From Arthrobacter sp. CAN_C5 (GTDB taxonomy: Bacteria > Actinomycetota > Actinomycetes > Actinomycetales > Micrococcaceae), in NCBI RefSeq assembly GCF_017875735.1, contig NZ_JAGGMZ010000001.1, forward strand, positions 3,534,001 to 3,598,000: a stretch of DNA of 64,000 nt, in the 5' to 3' direction. Position 1 is the stretch's first letter, and each line of letters begins with the position of its first letter. Of this stretch, positions 16,182-24,946 are shown in pieces. The position numbers and the translations under genes are program-made. The notes beneath the pieces were generated by a model that was not told where the DNA came from, did not search any database, and was given only the letters and a program-made list of their open reading frames with translations.

Positions 16182-16634
16182 CTAGCTGCTGGCCAACTGG
16201 CGCTCAGCATCGGCGATGTCTTCTTCCACCAGCTCGGCCCGGCGTCTGACGTTCTCCACGCCGGCTGACGCGAGCCCCCACCGTTCGCCGTCGAGCCGTG
16301 CCATGGCTGCCGCCTCCGCAGTGGTGGCCAGGGCGTTGCCGGCCCGCGACAATGCGCGGTGCACGGGCGTGAGGGCTCCGGGAATATCCATTCCCTCGCT
16401 TGGGGAGGACGCCTGAGCGGTGACGCAGACCACCCGTACCCGCTCGAGCAGCGGTCCCAGGTCGTTGGCGAGCCGGGCGAGCTGGTTGTAGACGTCGTCG
16501 TCGGCCACCCCCTCCAGGATCTGGTGGTAACGGTCCAGGCCTCGCCGAAAACGGTCGTGCGCGCGACGCCAGACGCCGGTACCCAGTTCCGCGTCGTCCT
16601 TGCGTCCTTGACGGGCAGCAGTGAAAAATCCCAT
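16182..16634 (-). CDS. Conserved-type hypothetical protein, helical
   Basis: 150 aa, soluble, rich in Ala, Arg, Glu and Leu with long amphipathic stretches (FRRGLDRYHQILEGVADDDV, YNQLARLANDLGPLLERVRV, GVENVRRRAELVEEDIADAE), so probably a helical bundle. I do not recognise the family. Its codon choice is that of a real gene (strong G/C third positions), while the two overlapping frames in the same region are low-complexity and Arg/Pro-rich and are rejected. No membrane segment or signal peptide. Confidence 0.7.
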   Translation of the reverse strand: MGFFTAARQGRKDDAELGTGVWRRAHDRFRRGLDRYHQILEGVADDDVYNQLARLANDLGPLLERVRVVCVTAQASSPSEGMDIPGALTPVHRALSRAGNALATTAEAAAMARLDGERWGLASAGVENVRRRAELVEEDIADAERQLASS

Positions 16635-16818
16635 GGCCGCTTAGGCGTGCGAACGCTGGGCAGGTGGACATGCCGGTGCGACGGAAGGCGTCGGCATGGT
16701 GTCCAGATGGTCGAATCCCTGCTGTTCACTCATGGGATTATCGTCTCATGAGGGGCAGGCCCGCCGGCCCGGGGAATCCTCCAGCCTATCCCCCCGGCCC
16801 CCTGCCGTCCGGCTGCGA

Positions 16819-17064
16819 CTACTCGCCGGCACGCTCCGTCGGAGCCAGATCGGCCCGGTAGTTCTCGTGCTCGCGGCGGTCGAGTTCCTCGGTGAGCTCC
16901 TCAAGGCGTCCCTCCGTTTCCGGATCCGGAAGACCATAGCGCACGTACTCGGCATCAAGTTCCCGATGAATCCTGCTGTTAAGGACCTCAACTTCAACGT
17001 TCTGGAGCTGGGTCAGGTCTTCCGGAAACGGCTCATCGGGAGCGAGGCGGGTGATGTCGTTCAT
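16819..17064 (-). CDS. Small acidic hypothetical protein
   Basis: 81 aa, strongly charged (Glu/Asp/Arg), with MNDITRLAPDEPFPEDLTQL followed by a probably helical part ending in EELTEELDRREHENYRADL. I do not recognise a family. ATG 17064 is chosen because AAGGA lies about 10 nt upstream (GGAAGGACCCCTC); a longer frame to 17121 lacks a ribosome site. Confidence 0.65.
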   Translation of the reverse strand: MNDITRLAPDEPFPEDLTQLQNVEVEVLNSRIHRELDAEYVRYGLPDPETEGRLEELTEELDRREHENYRADLAPTERAGE

Positions 17065-17472
17065 GAGGGGTCCTTCCAAATGACTTAGTGCTGGGAGGTG
17101 CTGACTCAACAGCAGGGCCAAGCGGGTGGGACACCAGTTGGCCGGACGCAGGGTAGGGCGTCTACAGGCGCGAAATAGCCAGCGGGATGTGCGCGTGAAG
17201 GATATCCGCCGTGCGGAGAGAAAGGGATGTCTTGACCGGGGCCCAGAGGGGCAATCCGTGCAGCACTGTCGCCATTAAAATCCTGCTTACTGAGGAGAAG
17301 TTCCCGTGGCTGTCTGCTCAACCTGACTATGACCATATCCCATCCGGACCTACCTTCAGCCATCGTATCCACAGCCTTCGGGGGCAGCTATGACCAACAC
17401 TTCGCTCTCAACGATTACAGTTGAGTTCGTCAGGTAGGGAGTCTCTGGACGGCGCCCGGAACGGAGAGCATC
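17065..17472. other. Divergent intergenic region with an operator-like palindrome
   Basis: 408 bp between the minus-strand 81-aa gene and the GAF-ANTAR gene. The frames in it have unlike codon use and are not called. Near its right end lies CTCAAC-N7-GTTGAG (17407-17425), 47 bp upstream of the GAF-ANTAR start, a candidate binding site. Promoters for both flanking genes must be here, but no convincing -35/-10 pair is seen. Confidence 0.5.
17407..17425. promoter_or_regulatory. Inverted repeat CTCAAC-N7-GTTGAG
   Basis: Perfect 6-bp arms around GATTACA, 47 bp upstream of the GAF-ANTAR start codon. Operator role is inferred only from shape and place. Confidence 0.4.
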
Positions 17473-18213
17473 ATGTCGAAAGTCCCCCCCATGGAACCGG
17501 ACGTTCACAACGTCCTGCTGGACATGGTGATGGACACCGACGACGTGAGCACCTTCCTCACGGGGCTGACGCAGCTGGCCGCCGCCACCCTCACATCGAA
17601 AGCCTCCGGCGAGGTCCTGTGTGGGCTGACCCTGCTCCGGCCCCGCACGATGGGAACCGTTGCCAGCAGCAGCGAGCTGGCCCAGCGGACCGACGAAATC
17701 CAGTACGCCTTCGATGATGGACCCTGCCTGCGGGCAGCGCGGGAAAACGTGGTTGTTCATGTTCCGGACATCCCTCATGACACCCGCTTCCCTCATTACC
17801 GGGACGCTGTGGCCGAACACGGCCTCCGCTCTGCATTGGGAATTCCCGTGCCGCTGGTTGGTGAGTCCCGCGCCGGACTCGACTTCTACTCCACCGAAGC
17901 GAACGCGTTTGACGACGACGCCGTCGCGGCCGCCGAGACGTTCGCCCTGGAGGCCTCCAAGTCCTTGCGCCTGGCGGTGCGGATGGCCCAGCTCAGCGAT
18001 GCCAGCAAGCATCTGGAAGCGGCGATGCAGTCACGCACCGTCATCGACCTGGCAGCTGGCATCATCATGGCCCAGAACCGGTGCTCCCAGAACGAGGCCG
18101 TCGAAATCCTGAAGACCGCCTCCAGCGCCCGCAACATTAAACTGCGCGACGTCGCCAGCGCCGTCGTGGCGTCGGCAAACCAGGCTCCCACCACCACGCA
18201 CTTCGACAGGTAA
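17473..18213 (+). CDS. GAF-ANTAR RNA-binding antitermination regulator
   Basis: 246-aa cytoplasmic signalling protein. A GAF sensor domain (about 25-175, with DDGPCLRAARENVVVHVPDI and LRSALGIPVPL) is followed by an ANTAR domain (about 180-240, with AMQSRTVIDLAAGIIMAQNR and CSQNEAVEILKTASSARNIK). ANTAR domains bind paired hairpins in nascent RNA and prevent termination; GAF-ANTAR proteins are abundant in Micrococcales, but their ligands are mostly unknown. GGAGAGC is the ribosome site for ATG 17473. No kinase lies beside it. Confidence 0.9.
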   Translation: MSKVPPMEPDVHNVLLDMVMDTDDVSTFLTGLTQLAAATLTSKASGEVLCGLTLLRPRTMGTVASSSELAQRTDEIQYAFDDGPCLRAARENVVVHVPDIPHDTRFPHYRDAVAEHGLRSALGIPVPLVGESRAGLDFYSTEANAFDDDAVAAAETFALEASKSLRLAVRMAQLSDASKHLEAAMQSRTVIDLAAGIIMAQNRCSQNEAVEILKTASSARNIKLRDVASAVVASANQAPTTTHFDR

Positions 18214-18260
18214 CCGACCCGCTCAGGGATCCTGCTGGTCAGGGACGGCTGAAGTCCAGG

Positions 18261-18341
18261 CACAACCGCCCACCCACCGGTGCGGTTTGCTGAGCATCAA
18301 CGTTCATGCTCAGCAGACTCACCAGTGGGCGGGCAGTTGTG
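18261..18341. repeat. Long imperfect palindrome downstream of the GAF-ANTAR gene
   Basis: Two-level hairpin. Outer arms CACAACCGCCCACCCACCGGTG (18261-18282) and its near-complement at 18320-18341 differ only by three transitions that keep G-U pairing in one strand; inner arms TGCTGAGCAT (18288-18297) and ATGCTCAGCA (18306-18315) are perfect around an 8-nt loop. Could be a terminator, a small MITE-like repeat or a structured RNA. Confidence 0.6.
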
Positions 18342-18459
18342 GTCAAGAGGCCGTCTAGCAGCAGCGCCCCTCGGGGTTGGCATCCTGCCAGGCGGCAACT
18401 TTTCTGCGCCGAAAGGTATGTCGGACACACCGCAAATGAAGGATGATTTCCCACCAGAT

Positions 18460-18506
18460 CAGCGCCGTCAGTGGGATTGTCTGGACTATCCCACTGGCGG
18501 CCGCTG
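18460..18506. terminator. Hairpin at the end of the quinone oxidoreductase gene
   Basis: Arms CAGCGCCGTCAGTGGGA (18460-18476) and TCCCACTGGCGGCCGCTG (18489-18506), 16 pairs with one bulge and one G-U, ending 1 bp beyond the oxidoreductase stop. No T-run. Confidence 0.5.
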
Positions 18507-18507
18507 G

Positions 18508-19491
18508 TCAATGGGCAGGATCGATGGTGAGCAGGATCTTCCCCGTGTGCTCGCCGGAATCGAAGTACTGGTGCGCCGCCACGACGTCGTCCAGCGGGAA
18601 GGTCCGGTCCACCATCCCTGCAACCGACCCGGATGCGATCAGAGGCCAAACGTGATCCCGCACTGCAGCCATGATGGATGCTTTCTCGGCCACGGGACGG
18701 CCCCGGAGGGTGGTGCCCGCCACCAAGGCGCGCTTGGTCATCAGGGCGCCAAGATTCAGTTCGGCCTTCGCTCCGCCCTGCAGCCCAATCACCACCAGGC
18801 GCCCACCAGTCGCGAGGGACTCGACGTTCCGCGCCAGGTATTTGGCGCCGACGACGTCGAGAATCACATCGACCCCCTTGCCTCCGGTGACGGCGGCCAC
18901 CTCGGCCACAAAGTCCTGCTCCCGGTAATTGATGCAGGTCGCGGCGCCAAGGCTGCGGGCGACCTCAAGCTTCCCCGCTGACCCTCCGGTGACGATGGGG
19001 ATGGCTCCAAACGCGAGCGCCAACTGGATAGCCATGGTCCCGATCCCGCCGGAGCCCCCATGGATGAGCACCCGCTCCCCCGGCTGCAGCTGTGCCGTGA
19101 GGAACAGGTTCGAATAGACAGTGGCTACCACCTCCGGCAGTGCCGCAGCCGCCACCAGGTCCACGCCCGCGGGAACAGGCAGCACCTGGCCTGCCGGTAC
19201 CGCTACCTGCTCCGCATAGCCTCCGCCGGCCAGCAACGCCACCACTTCGTCCCCGACGGCAAATCCCGACGCACCGGGATCAGCAACCCTCCCGGAGACC
19301 TCCAGACCCGGATACTCCGGCGCACCCGCCGGCGGAGGATAGTGGCCCTGACGCTGCTGGACATCGGCCCGGTTCAATCCGGCGGCGACGACGTCGATCA
19401 GCACCTCGCCCTGCTCCGTAGGGGGTGCCGCCACCTGGGACACGGAGAGCACCTCCGGCCCACCTGGTTCAGTGATGACTACTGCTCTCAA
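18508..19491 (-). CDS. NAD(P)H:quinone oxidoreductase (zinc-free MDR family)
   Basis: Medium-chain reductase superfamily enzyme of the QOR/TP53I3-like type, 327 aa, reducing quinones or enones with NADPH. GroES-like domain (1-125) with ADVQQRQGHYPPPAGAPEYP and LEVSGRVADPG, Rossmann domain with VLIHGGSGGIGTMAIQLA and GGSAGKLEVARSLGA. The zinc-ligand cysteines of alcohol dehydrogenases are absent. The start is an uncommon TTG (19491) with GGAGG 6-10 nt upstream; the conserved N-terminus MRAVVITEPGGPEVL begins exactly there. Confidence 0.9.
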   Translation of the reverse strand: MRAVVITEPGGPEVLSVSQVAAPPTEQGEVLIDVVAAGLNRADVQQRQGHYPPPAGAPEYPGLEVSGRVADPGASGFAVGDEVVALLAGGGYAEQVAVPAGQVLPVPAGVDLVAAAALPEVVATVYSNLFLTAQLQPGERVLIHGGSGGIGTMAIQLALAFGAIPIVTGGSAGKLEVARSLGAATCINYREQDFVAEVAAVTGGKGVDVILDVVGAKYLARNVESLATGGRLVVIGLQGGAKAELNLGALMTKRALVAGTTLRGRPVAEKASIMAAVRDHVWPLIASGSVAGMVDRTFPLDDVVAAHQYFDSGEHTGKILLTIDPAH

Positions 19492-19553
19492 AGGGTCCTC
19501 CGGGGGAATGGTTTTTGGCTGAACTGGAAACTACGTGAAACACTACTCACTTG

Positions 19554-19641
19554 GGAAGGTTGTCCGAGCGGCCGATGGAGCTGGTCTTGAAAACCAGTGT
19601 GCGGTAACCCCGTACCAAGAGTTCGAATCTCTTACCTTCCG
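19554..19641 (+). tRNA. tRNA-Ser (anticodon TGA)
   Basis: Acceptor GGAAGGT (19554-19560) pairs with ACCTTCC (19634-19640), discriminator G19641. Anticodon TGA at 19588-19590, long variable arm (GTGCGGTAACCCCGTAC) typical for serine tRNA, T-loop GTTCGAATC. CCA is not encoded. Confidence 0.95.
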
Positions 19642-19646
19642 CCCGT

Positions 19647-19690
19647 AACAAAAAGTTGGTCCCGGTAGTTGCCGGGGCCAACTTTTTGTT
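19647..19690. terminator. Terminator of tRNA-Ser(TGA)
   Basis: Stem of 19 bp (19647-19665 with 19672-19690, one G-U) whose outer part is AACAAAAAGTTGG / CCAACTTTTTGTT, so a T-rich arm exists on both strands. Confidence 0.85.
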
Positions 19691-19709
19691 AACCACAATC
19701 GCCTTGGCC

Positions 19710-19741
19710 CTTCACTTTCCGTAATCTCTCGTTCACTATTG
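19710..19741 (+). promoter_or_regulatory. Weak PHO-box-like repeats upstream of the nuclease gene
   Basis: CTTCACTTTCC (19710-19720), GTAATCTCTC (19721-19730) and GTTCACTATTG (19731-19741). Spacings of 11 and 10 nt and the TTCAC cores recall the array at 6630-6673, but the match is looser. It would make sense for a phosphate-releasing enzyme. Confidence 0.35.
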
Positions 19742-19772
19742 TCTGATTGGCTCGAACCTGACCCATTTGGTT

Positions 19773-19795
19773 ATCTGGATCACAATTGTCCAGAT
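19773..19795. promoter_or_regulatory. Inverted repeat ATCTGGA-N9-TCCAGAT
   Basis: Perfect 7-bp arms around TCACAATTG, 86-109 bp upstream of the nuclease start codon. Probable protein-binding site in the promoter region; the binder is unknown. Confidence 0.45.
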
Positions 19796-19881
19796 CTCGG
19801 GCCAATAACCGTTCGAAGATGCTGTCTTTTTGCGGACTCACTCGCGGCTGTCAGCAGCCAAAAGCCAAGGAGAACCACCGG

Positions 19882-22800
19882 ATGAAACATTCGTCATGGA
19901 AGGGCGGGCTTGGTGCCGTGATCACGGTCGGGCTTCTTGCCTCGCCGATCGCAGCACTACCCGCCTATGCGGCGCCAAACGGCGTCGTCATCAATGAGGC
20001 GTACGTCAATGGCGGCAGCGCCAACGCCCCGTATCTGAACAAGTTTGTCGAACTGCGCAACACCACCAACGAACCGGTCGACATCAGCGGCTGGTCGCTG
20101 CAGTACCGCGCATCGGGGAGCACCGGCGCACCAACGGGGGTGTCATCGCTCAGCGGAATCATCCCGGCAAATGGCTACTACCTGATTGGTGGCTCCAGCA
20201 ATGCTGACAATGGAGTCGCACTTCCTGCAACGGATGCCACCATCGGAGCAAGTTTCGCCGGGGGCGGCGGAACCCTGATCCTGTCCAACGGTTCGACGGC
20301 AGTCGACCCGTTGGCAGTTGGCTCGGTAACCGACAACCCGGCTGTCGAAGACCTGTTGGGGTATGGGTCCTCCAACACCTTCGAAACGGCTGTCGCACCC
20401 AAGCCGGACACCAACTCCGATCCGCGGTCCCTGAACCGGACTGACTTCGTTGACACCAACGACAACTCGGCCGATTTCACCCTGAATGAAGCTGTGACTC
20501 CGACGAACGCCGACGGCGAGACCGGCACGTTTGAACCGGAGCCCGAGCCGGAACCCCCCACCGCGGGTGAGGTAGTCCCGATTGCCGAGATCCAGGGCAC
20601 CACTGACACGTCACCGTTTGTGGGTGACACCCTCACTACGCGGGGCGTCGTCACCGCTGCCTACCCCACGGGGGGCATCGACGGCTACGTGATCCAGACC
20701 GAGGGCACCGGCGTGACCGCCTCGGCCGGGCGCACCGCCTCCGATGGCATCTTCATCTATTCCCCGGGAACCGTCAATGAGATGGAGATAGGTGACCACG
20801 TAGAGGTTACCGGTGAGGTTTCGGAGAACTTCGGGGTCACCCAGATTGAGGTAATCGCGGGAGCCGCGAGCGTCCTCACCGAGCCGGCCGAAGAGGTCAA
20901 GTCCCTCGTCACCGCGTGGCCTGAAACCGCCGAAGAGCGTGAGCTGCTGGAAAGCATGCTAATCAGGCCCGACGGCGAGTTCACCGTCTCCGACAACTAT
21001 GACCTGAACCGCTACGGCGAAATCGATCTGGCTTCCGGGCCTGACGCCCTGGTCCAGCCCACCGAGGTTGCACCTCCGGGTACCCCCGAGAACCTCGCGG
21101 TGCAGGCCACCAACAGCGCCCTCGGAGTTACGCTCGACGACGGCGCCACAGTGGACTATGTGCAGAACAGGGACCTGGCCCTGCCCTACCTGTCGCTCGA
21201 TAATCCGGTCCGGGTCAACGGCACGGCGACATTCACCTCCGACGTCATTGTCGACTTCGACTTCGGCGTGTGGCGGTTCCAGCCGGTGACCCAGTTGACC
21301 GCTGAGAACGCCGAAACGGTCCAGCCTGTAACCTTCGCGGGAGAGCGTCCAGCCACCCCCGTTGATGTGGGCGGCGACATCAAGATCGCCTCGTTCAACG
21401 TGTTGAATTACTTCAGTACCACCGGAGCTGAGCTCCAGGGCTGCACCTACTTCAACGACCGCGCAGGCAACCCCATCACTGTCCGTGGCGGTTGTGACGC
21501 ACGCGGCGCGGCCAACATTGAGAGCCTTGAGCGTCAGGAAGCGAAGATCGTTGATGCCCTGACGAACCTCGACGCCGACATGGTGTCGCTGGAAGAAATC
21601 GAGAACTCAGCAGCCTTCGGCAAGGACCGCGACGAAGCCCTCGCTACCCTGACCGCCGCACTGAACGAGGCTGAGCCCGGCGTCTGGGACTACGTTCGGT
21701 CCCCCGCTGACCTTCCGGCCAACGAAGACGTGATCCGCAACGCATTCATCTACAAGACCGCAGCCGTGGAAACCGTCGGCGAGTCGGTCATCCTTGACGA
21801 CGACATTGCGTTCTCGAACGCCCGCAAGCCGCTGGCCCAGGTCTTCCAGGCCGCGGACGGCGACGAGTCGACCAAGTTCCTCACCATCGTGAACCACTTC
21901 AAGTCCAAGGGTTCCGGTTCAGGCGAAAACGCTGACCAGGGTGACGGCCAGGGCGCTTCCAACGCTGACCGTGTGGAGCAGGCAACCGCTCTGGTGGCGT
22001 TCGCCGACACCATGCAGGATGAGGCCGGCACCGAGAACGTCTTCCTCACGGGCGACTTCAACTCCTACTCCGCAGAAGACCCCATGCAGGTGTTCTACGA
22101 GGCCGGATACATCAACCAGGGACTGGAGACCGGAAAGTACTCGTACGTCTTCGGCGGACAGTCCGGGTCGCTCGACCACATCCTCGCCTCACCCGAGGCG
22201 GATGCAACCGTGACCGGCGTGGACATCTGGAACATCAACGCAGTGGAATCGCTGGCGCTTGAGTACAGCCGGTTCAACTACACCCCGGTGAACTACTACA
22301 CCCCGGACCAGTACCGTGCCAGCGACCACGACCCCGTGATTGTTGGTCTGGATCTCGACGCCGAGGTGACCGAGCCGAGCACCACGGCTGAGATCAACCT
22401 GCTGAACATCAATGACTTCCACGGACGAATCAACGCCAACACGGTGAAGTTCGCTGGAACAGTGGAGCAGCTGCGTGAAGCCGCAGGCGAGGAGAACACC
22501 CTGTTCATCTCTGCTGGCGACAACATCGGAGCGTCACTCTACGCGTCCTCATCGCAGGGCGACGTGCCCACGATCGACGTACTGAATGCACTGGAACTGA
22601 GCACCTCAGCCGTCGGAAACCACGAGTTCGACGGCGGCTTCGCCGACCTCACGGACCGCGTGGAACCCCTCGCTGATTTCTCCTACCTTGGCGCCAACGT
22701 CTACACCAAGGGCACCGAAGATCCAGCGATGGACGAGTACGACATCTTCACCGTTGATGGCATCGATGTTGCAATCATCGGAGCGGTCACCGTCGAGACT

Positions 22801-24825
22801 CCCACTCTGGTCAGCCCGGGCGGCATCTCGGACCTCGACTTTGGGGACCCCGTGGAAGCAGTGAACCGGGTAGCACAGGAGATTGAGGACGGCGGCCTCG
22901 CCGACGTCATCATCGCCGAGTTCCACGCTGGTGCTGATGGCTCCAGCGAAGATTCGACAGTGCTCCCGGAAATCATCCCGGGCAGCGAATTCGAGGCGAT
23001 CGTCAACGAGACCACTCCCCTCGTCGACGCGATCTTCAACGGTCACACCCACTCGTTCTACGCATCGGATGCGCCAGTGCCGGGTGAAGCCGGAGAAACC
23101 CGTCCGATCGTACAGACCGGGTCCTACGGCGAATTCATTGGTCAGGTTGAACTGACCGTCGATATCGCGACAGGTGACGTCGTCGACTACGAGGCACGCA
23201 ACGTGCCCCGCACCACTGCCGACGACGCGGCTCTGGCCTCCACGTACCCACGGGTCGCCGAGGTCCAGACCATCGTCAACCAGGCACTGGAGACCGCTAA
23301 GGAACTCGGTAGCGTGGTTCTCGGCAAGGTCACCGACGACATCACCACAGCGTTCGTCGGTGACTCACGCGATGACCGCACCTCGGAGTCCACCCTCGGC
23401 AACCTGGTCGCCGATTCGCTGCTGTCCTCGCTGGCACCTGCCGAACGTGGCGGCGCCGAGATCGGCGTAGCCAACGCGGGTGGCCTCCGCGCCGAGCTGT
23501 ACTACGACGAGAACGGTGACATCACGGTGGCTGAAGCCAACGCGGTGCTGCCATTCCTGAACAACCTGTGGACCACCACGCTGACCGGGGAACAGTTCAC
23601 CCAACTGCTCGAACAGCAGTGGCCCCGCGAGGGTGGTTCCCGCACCGCGTTCGCGCACCTGGGACTGTCGGATAACGTCACCTACACCTACGACCCCGCG
23701 GCCGCCCAGGGTTCACGCATCACATCGGTAAGCATCGATGGGGAGCCGCTGGATCCGGCCCGGGACTACCGGATCGGAACCTTCAGCTTCCTGGCTCAGG
23801 GAGGAGACGACTTCCCTGTCTTCACCGAAGGCAGCGACACCCTGGACTCAGGTCTGGTGGACCGCGATGCCTGGTTCGACTACATCGAGGCCAACTCACC
23901 ACTTTCTCCAACCTTCGACCGCCGCGCTGTGGCAGTCCAGGATGCTCCGGAGATCGTGGCACCCGGCCAGGAAGTCGCCTTCGACGTCTCCAAGCTGGAC
24001 CTGACCTCGCTGGGAAGCCCCACCAACACCAGCATCGTCCTGTCCTACTCGGTCGGCGACGGAGATCCAGTGGAAATTGACACCTACTCCGTCACCGACG
24101 GTGCCGCGCGGATTGCGTTCACCGTTCCGGCCGACGCTTTCGGTGCGACTTTCCGCCTGACTGCGCCAGACTCCGGCACCATGGTGCGCCTGCCCATCGG
24201 CGTCGAGGTCGTCGAGTTCACGGACATCGAAGGCAACGAGCACCAGGACCACATCGAGTGGATGGCCGAAAACGGTCTCGCCACCGGTTGGCTCGAAGCA
24301 GACGGCACCCGCACGTACCGCCCGCTGTCGAACATCAACCGCGACGCGATGGCCGCGTTCCTGTACCGCCTTGCTGGCGAACCGGAATACCGTCTGCCTG
24401 CGGAGTCACCGTTCAGCGACATCGCCTTCCCGGCTGATGAAGCCGATCGGGTTGAGCACTTCGACGCGATCATGTGGATGCACTCCACGGGCCTGTCCAC
24501 CGGCTGGCCCGAAGCCGATGGTACCCGGACCTTCCGTCCGGTCACCCCGGTCAACAGGGACGCGATGGCTGCGTTCCTGAAGCGCTTCGCCGGGCAGATC
24601 TGCCTGAACGAGGAAGCAATCGAATACGTCGACCCCAGTGGCGCTCCGTTCTCGGACGTTCCCGAGGGCAAGATGTTCGAAGAGGAAATTTCCTGGATGA
24701 AAGACACCGGGATCTCCGAGGGCTGGGGCGACGGCACCTACCGTCCGGTTACCCCGGTAGCCCGTGACGCAATGGCAGCATTCGTCAACCGGTTCGATGA
24801 CACGTTTGGATCCTGCGGCAGGTAA
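19882..24825 (+). CDS. Secreted ExeM/NucH-type nuclease fused to 5'-nucleotidase, with SLH repeats
   Basis: 1647-aa exported protein. Signal peptide with AxA-type site (ALPAYAA, about residue 31). Domains in order: lamin-tail (about 33-155, NGVVINEAYVNGGS); OB-fold region (about 230-330); endonuclease/exonuclease/phosphatase domain (about 498-825, IKIASFNVLNYF, LEEIENS, TIVNHFKSKGS, LTGDFNSYS, ASDHDPVIVGL); calcineurin-like 5'-nucleotidase domain (about 836-1120, INDFHGR, SAGDNIGA, GNHEFDGG, GHTHSF); 5'-nucleotidase C-terminal domain (about 1140-1370); three SLH-like repeats (about 1444-1647, each with F-x-D and RDAMAAF). It probably degrades extracellular DNA and dephosphorylates the nucleotides while anchored to the wall. 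ATG 19882 with CCAAGGAGAA upstream; an earlier frame lacks the signal context. Confidence 0.93.
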   Translation: MKHSSWKGGLGAVITVGLLASPIAALPAYAAPNGVVINEAYVNGGSANAPYLNKFVELRNTTNEPVDISGWSLQYRASGSTGAPTGVSSLSGIIPANGYYLIGGSSNADNGVALPATDATIGASFAGGGGTLILSNGSTAVDPLAVGSVTDNPAVEDLLGYGSSNTFETAVAPKPDTNSDPRSLNRTDFVDTNDNSADFTLNEAVTPTNADGETGTFEPEPEPEPPTAGEVVPIAEIQGTTDTSPFVGDTLTTRGVVTAAYPTGGIDGYVIQTEGTGVTASAGRTASDGIFIYSPGTVNEMEIGDHVEVTGEVSENFGVTQIEVIAGAASVLTEPAEEVKSLVTAWPETAEERELLESMLIRPDGEFTVSDNYDLNRYGEIDLASGPDALVQPTEVAPPGTPENLAVQATNSALGVTLDDGATVDYVQNRDLALPYLSLDNPVRVNGTATFTSDVIVDFDFGVWRFQPVTQLTAENAETVQPVTFAGERPATPVDVGGDIKIASFNVLNYFSTTGAELQGCTYFNDRAGNPITVRGGCDARGAANIESLERQEAKIVDALTNLDADMVSLEEIENSAAFGKDRDEALATLTAALNEAEPGVWDYVRSPADLPANEDVIRNAFIYKTAAVETVGESVILDDDIAFSNARKPLAQVFQAADGDESTKFLTIVNHFKSKGSGSGENADQGDGQGASNADRVEQATALVAFADTMQDEAGTENVFLTGDFNSYSAEDPMQVFYEAGYINQGLETGKYSYVFGGQSGSLDHILASPEADATVTGVDIWNINAVESLALEYSRFNYTPVNYYTPDQYRASDHDPVIVGLDLDAEVTEPSTTAEINLLNINDFHGRINANTVKFAGTVEQLREAAGEENTLFISAGDNIGASLYASSSQGDVPTIDVLNALELSTSAVGNHEFDGGFADLTDRVEPLADFSYLGANVYTKGTEDPAMDEYDIFTVDGIDVAIIGAVTVETPTLVSPGGISDLDFGDPVEAVNRVAQEIEDGGLADVIIAEFHAGADGSSEDSTVLPEIIPGSEFEAIVNETTPLVDAIFNGHTHSFYASDAPVPGEAGETRPIVQTGSYGEFIGQVELTVDIATGDVVDYEARNVPRTTADDAALASTYPRVAEVQTIVNQALETAKELGSVVLGKVTDDITTAFVGDSRDDRTSESTLGNLVADSLLSSLAPAERGGAEIGVANAGGLRAELYYDENGDITVAEANAVLPFLNNLWTTTLTGEQFTQLLEQQWPREGGSRTAFAHLGLSDNVTYTYDPAAAQGSRITSVSIDGEPLDPARDYRIGTFSFLAQGGDDFPVFTEGSDTLDSGLVDRDAWFDYIEANSPLSPTFDRRAVAVQDAPEIVAPGQEVAFDVSKLDLTSLGSPTNTSIVLSYSVGDGDPVEIDTYSVTDGAARIAFTVPADAFGATFRLTAPDSGTMVRLPIGVEVVEFTDIEGNEHQDHIEWMAENGLATGWLEADGTRTYRPLSNINRDAMAAFLYRLAGEPEYRLPAESPFSDIAFPADEADRVEHFDAIMWMHSTGLSTGWPEADGTRTFRPVTPVNRDAMAAFLKRFAGQICLNEEAIEYVDPSGAPFSDVPEGKMFEEEISWMKDTGISEGWGDGTYRPVTPVARDAMAAFVNRFDDTFGSCGR

Positions 24826-24867
24826 CCCCTGCGGTAGATTCTCAGAACCAACCAAACTGCCAGTCAG

Positions 24868-24895
24868 GCGGCGGGTCCCCTCGGGGGCCCGCCGC
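24868..24895 (+). terminator. Terminator of the nuclease-nucleotidase gene
   Basis: 13-bp GC-rich stem (24868-24880 with 24883-24895, one imperfect pair) beginning 42 bp after the stop codon; convergent with the flavoprotein gene, so it may serve both. Confidence 0.65.
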
Positions 24896-24946
24896 TTGGC
24901 GCTTAACCAGCCGTCAGCTCACCACCCGATGCTGACAGCCTGATGG

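Noticed and set aside
16163..16729. Alternative minus-strand frames of 188 and 155 codons around 16.2-16.7 kb
   Set aside because: They overlap the 150-aa gene in other frames and are Arg/Ser/Pro/Trp-rich low-quality sequence.
18288..18315. ANTAR-type RNA target (paired hairpins with hexaloops)
   Set aside because: The hairpin loop is 8 nt and lacks the A1/G4 hexaloop pattern known for ANTAR targets; only a single such hairpin is present before the next structure.
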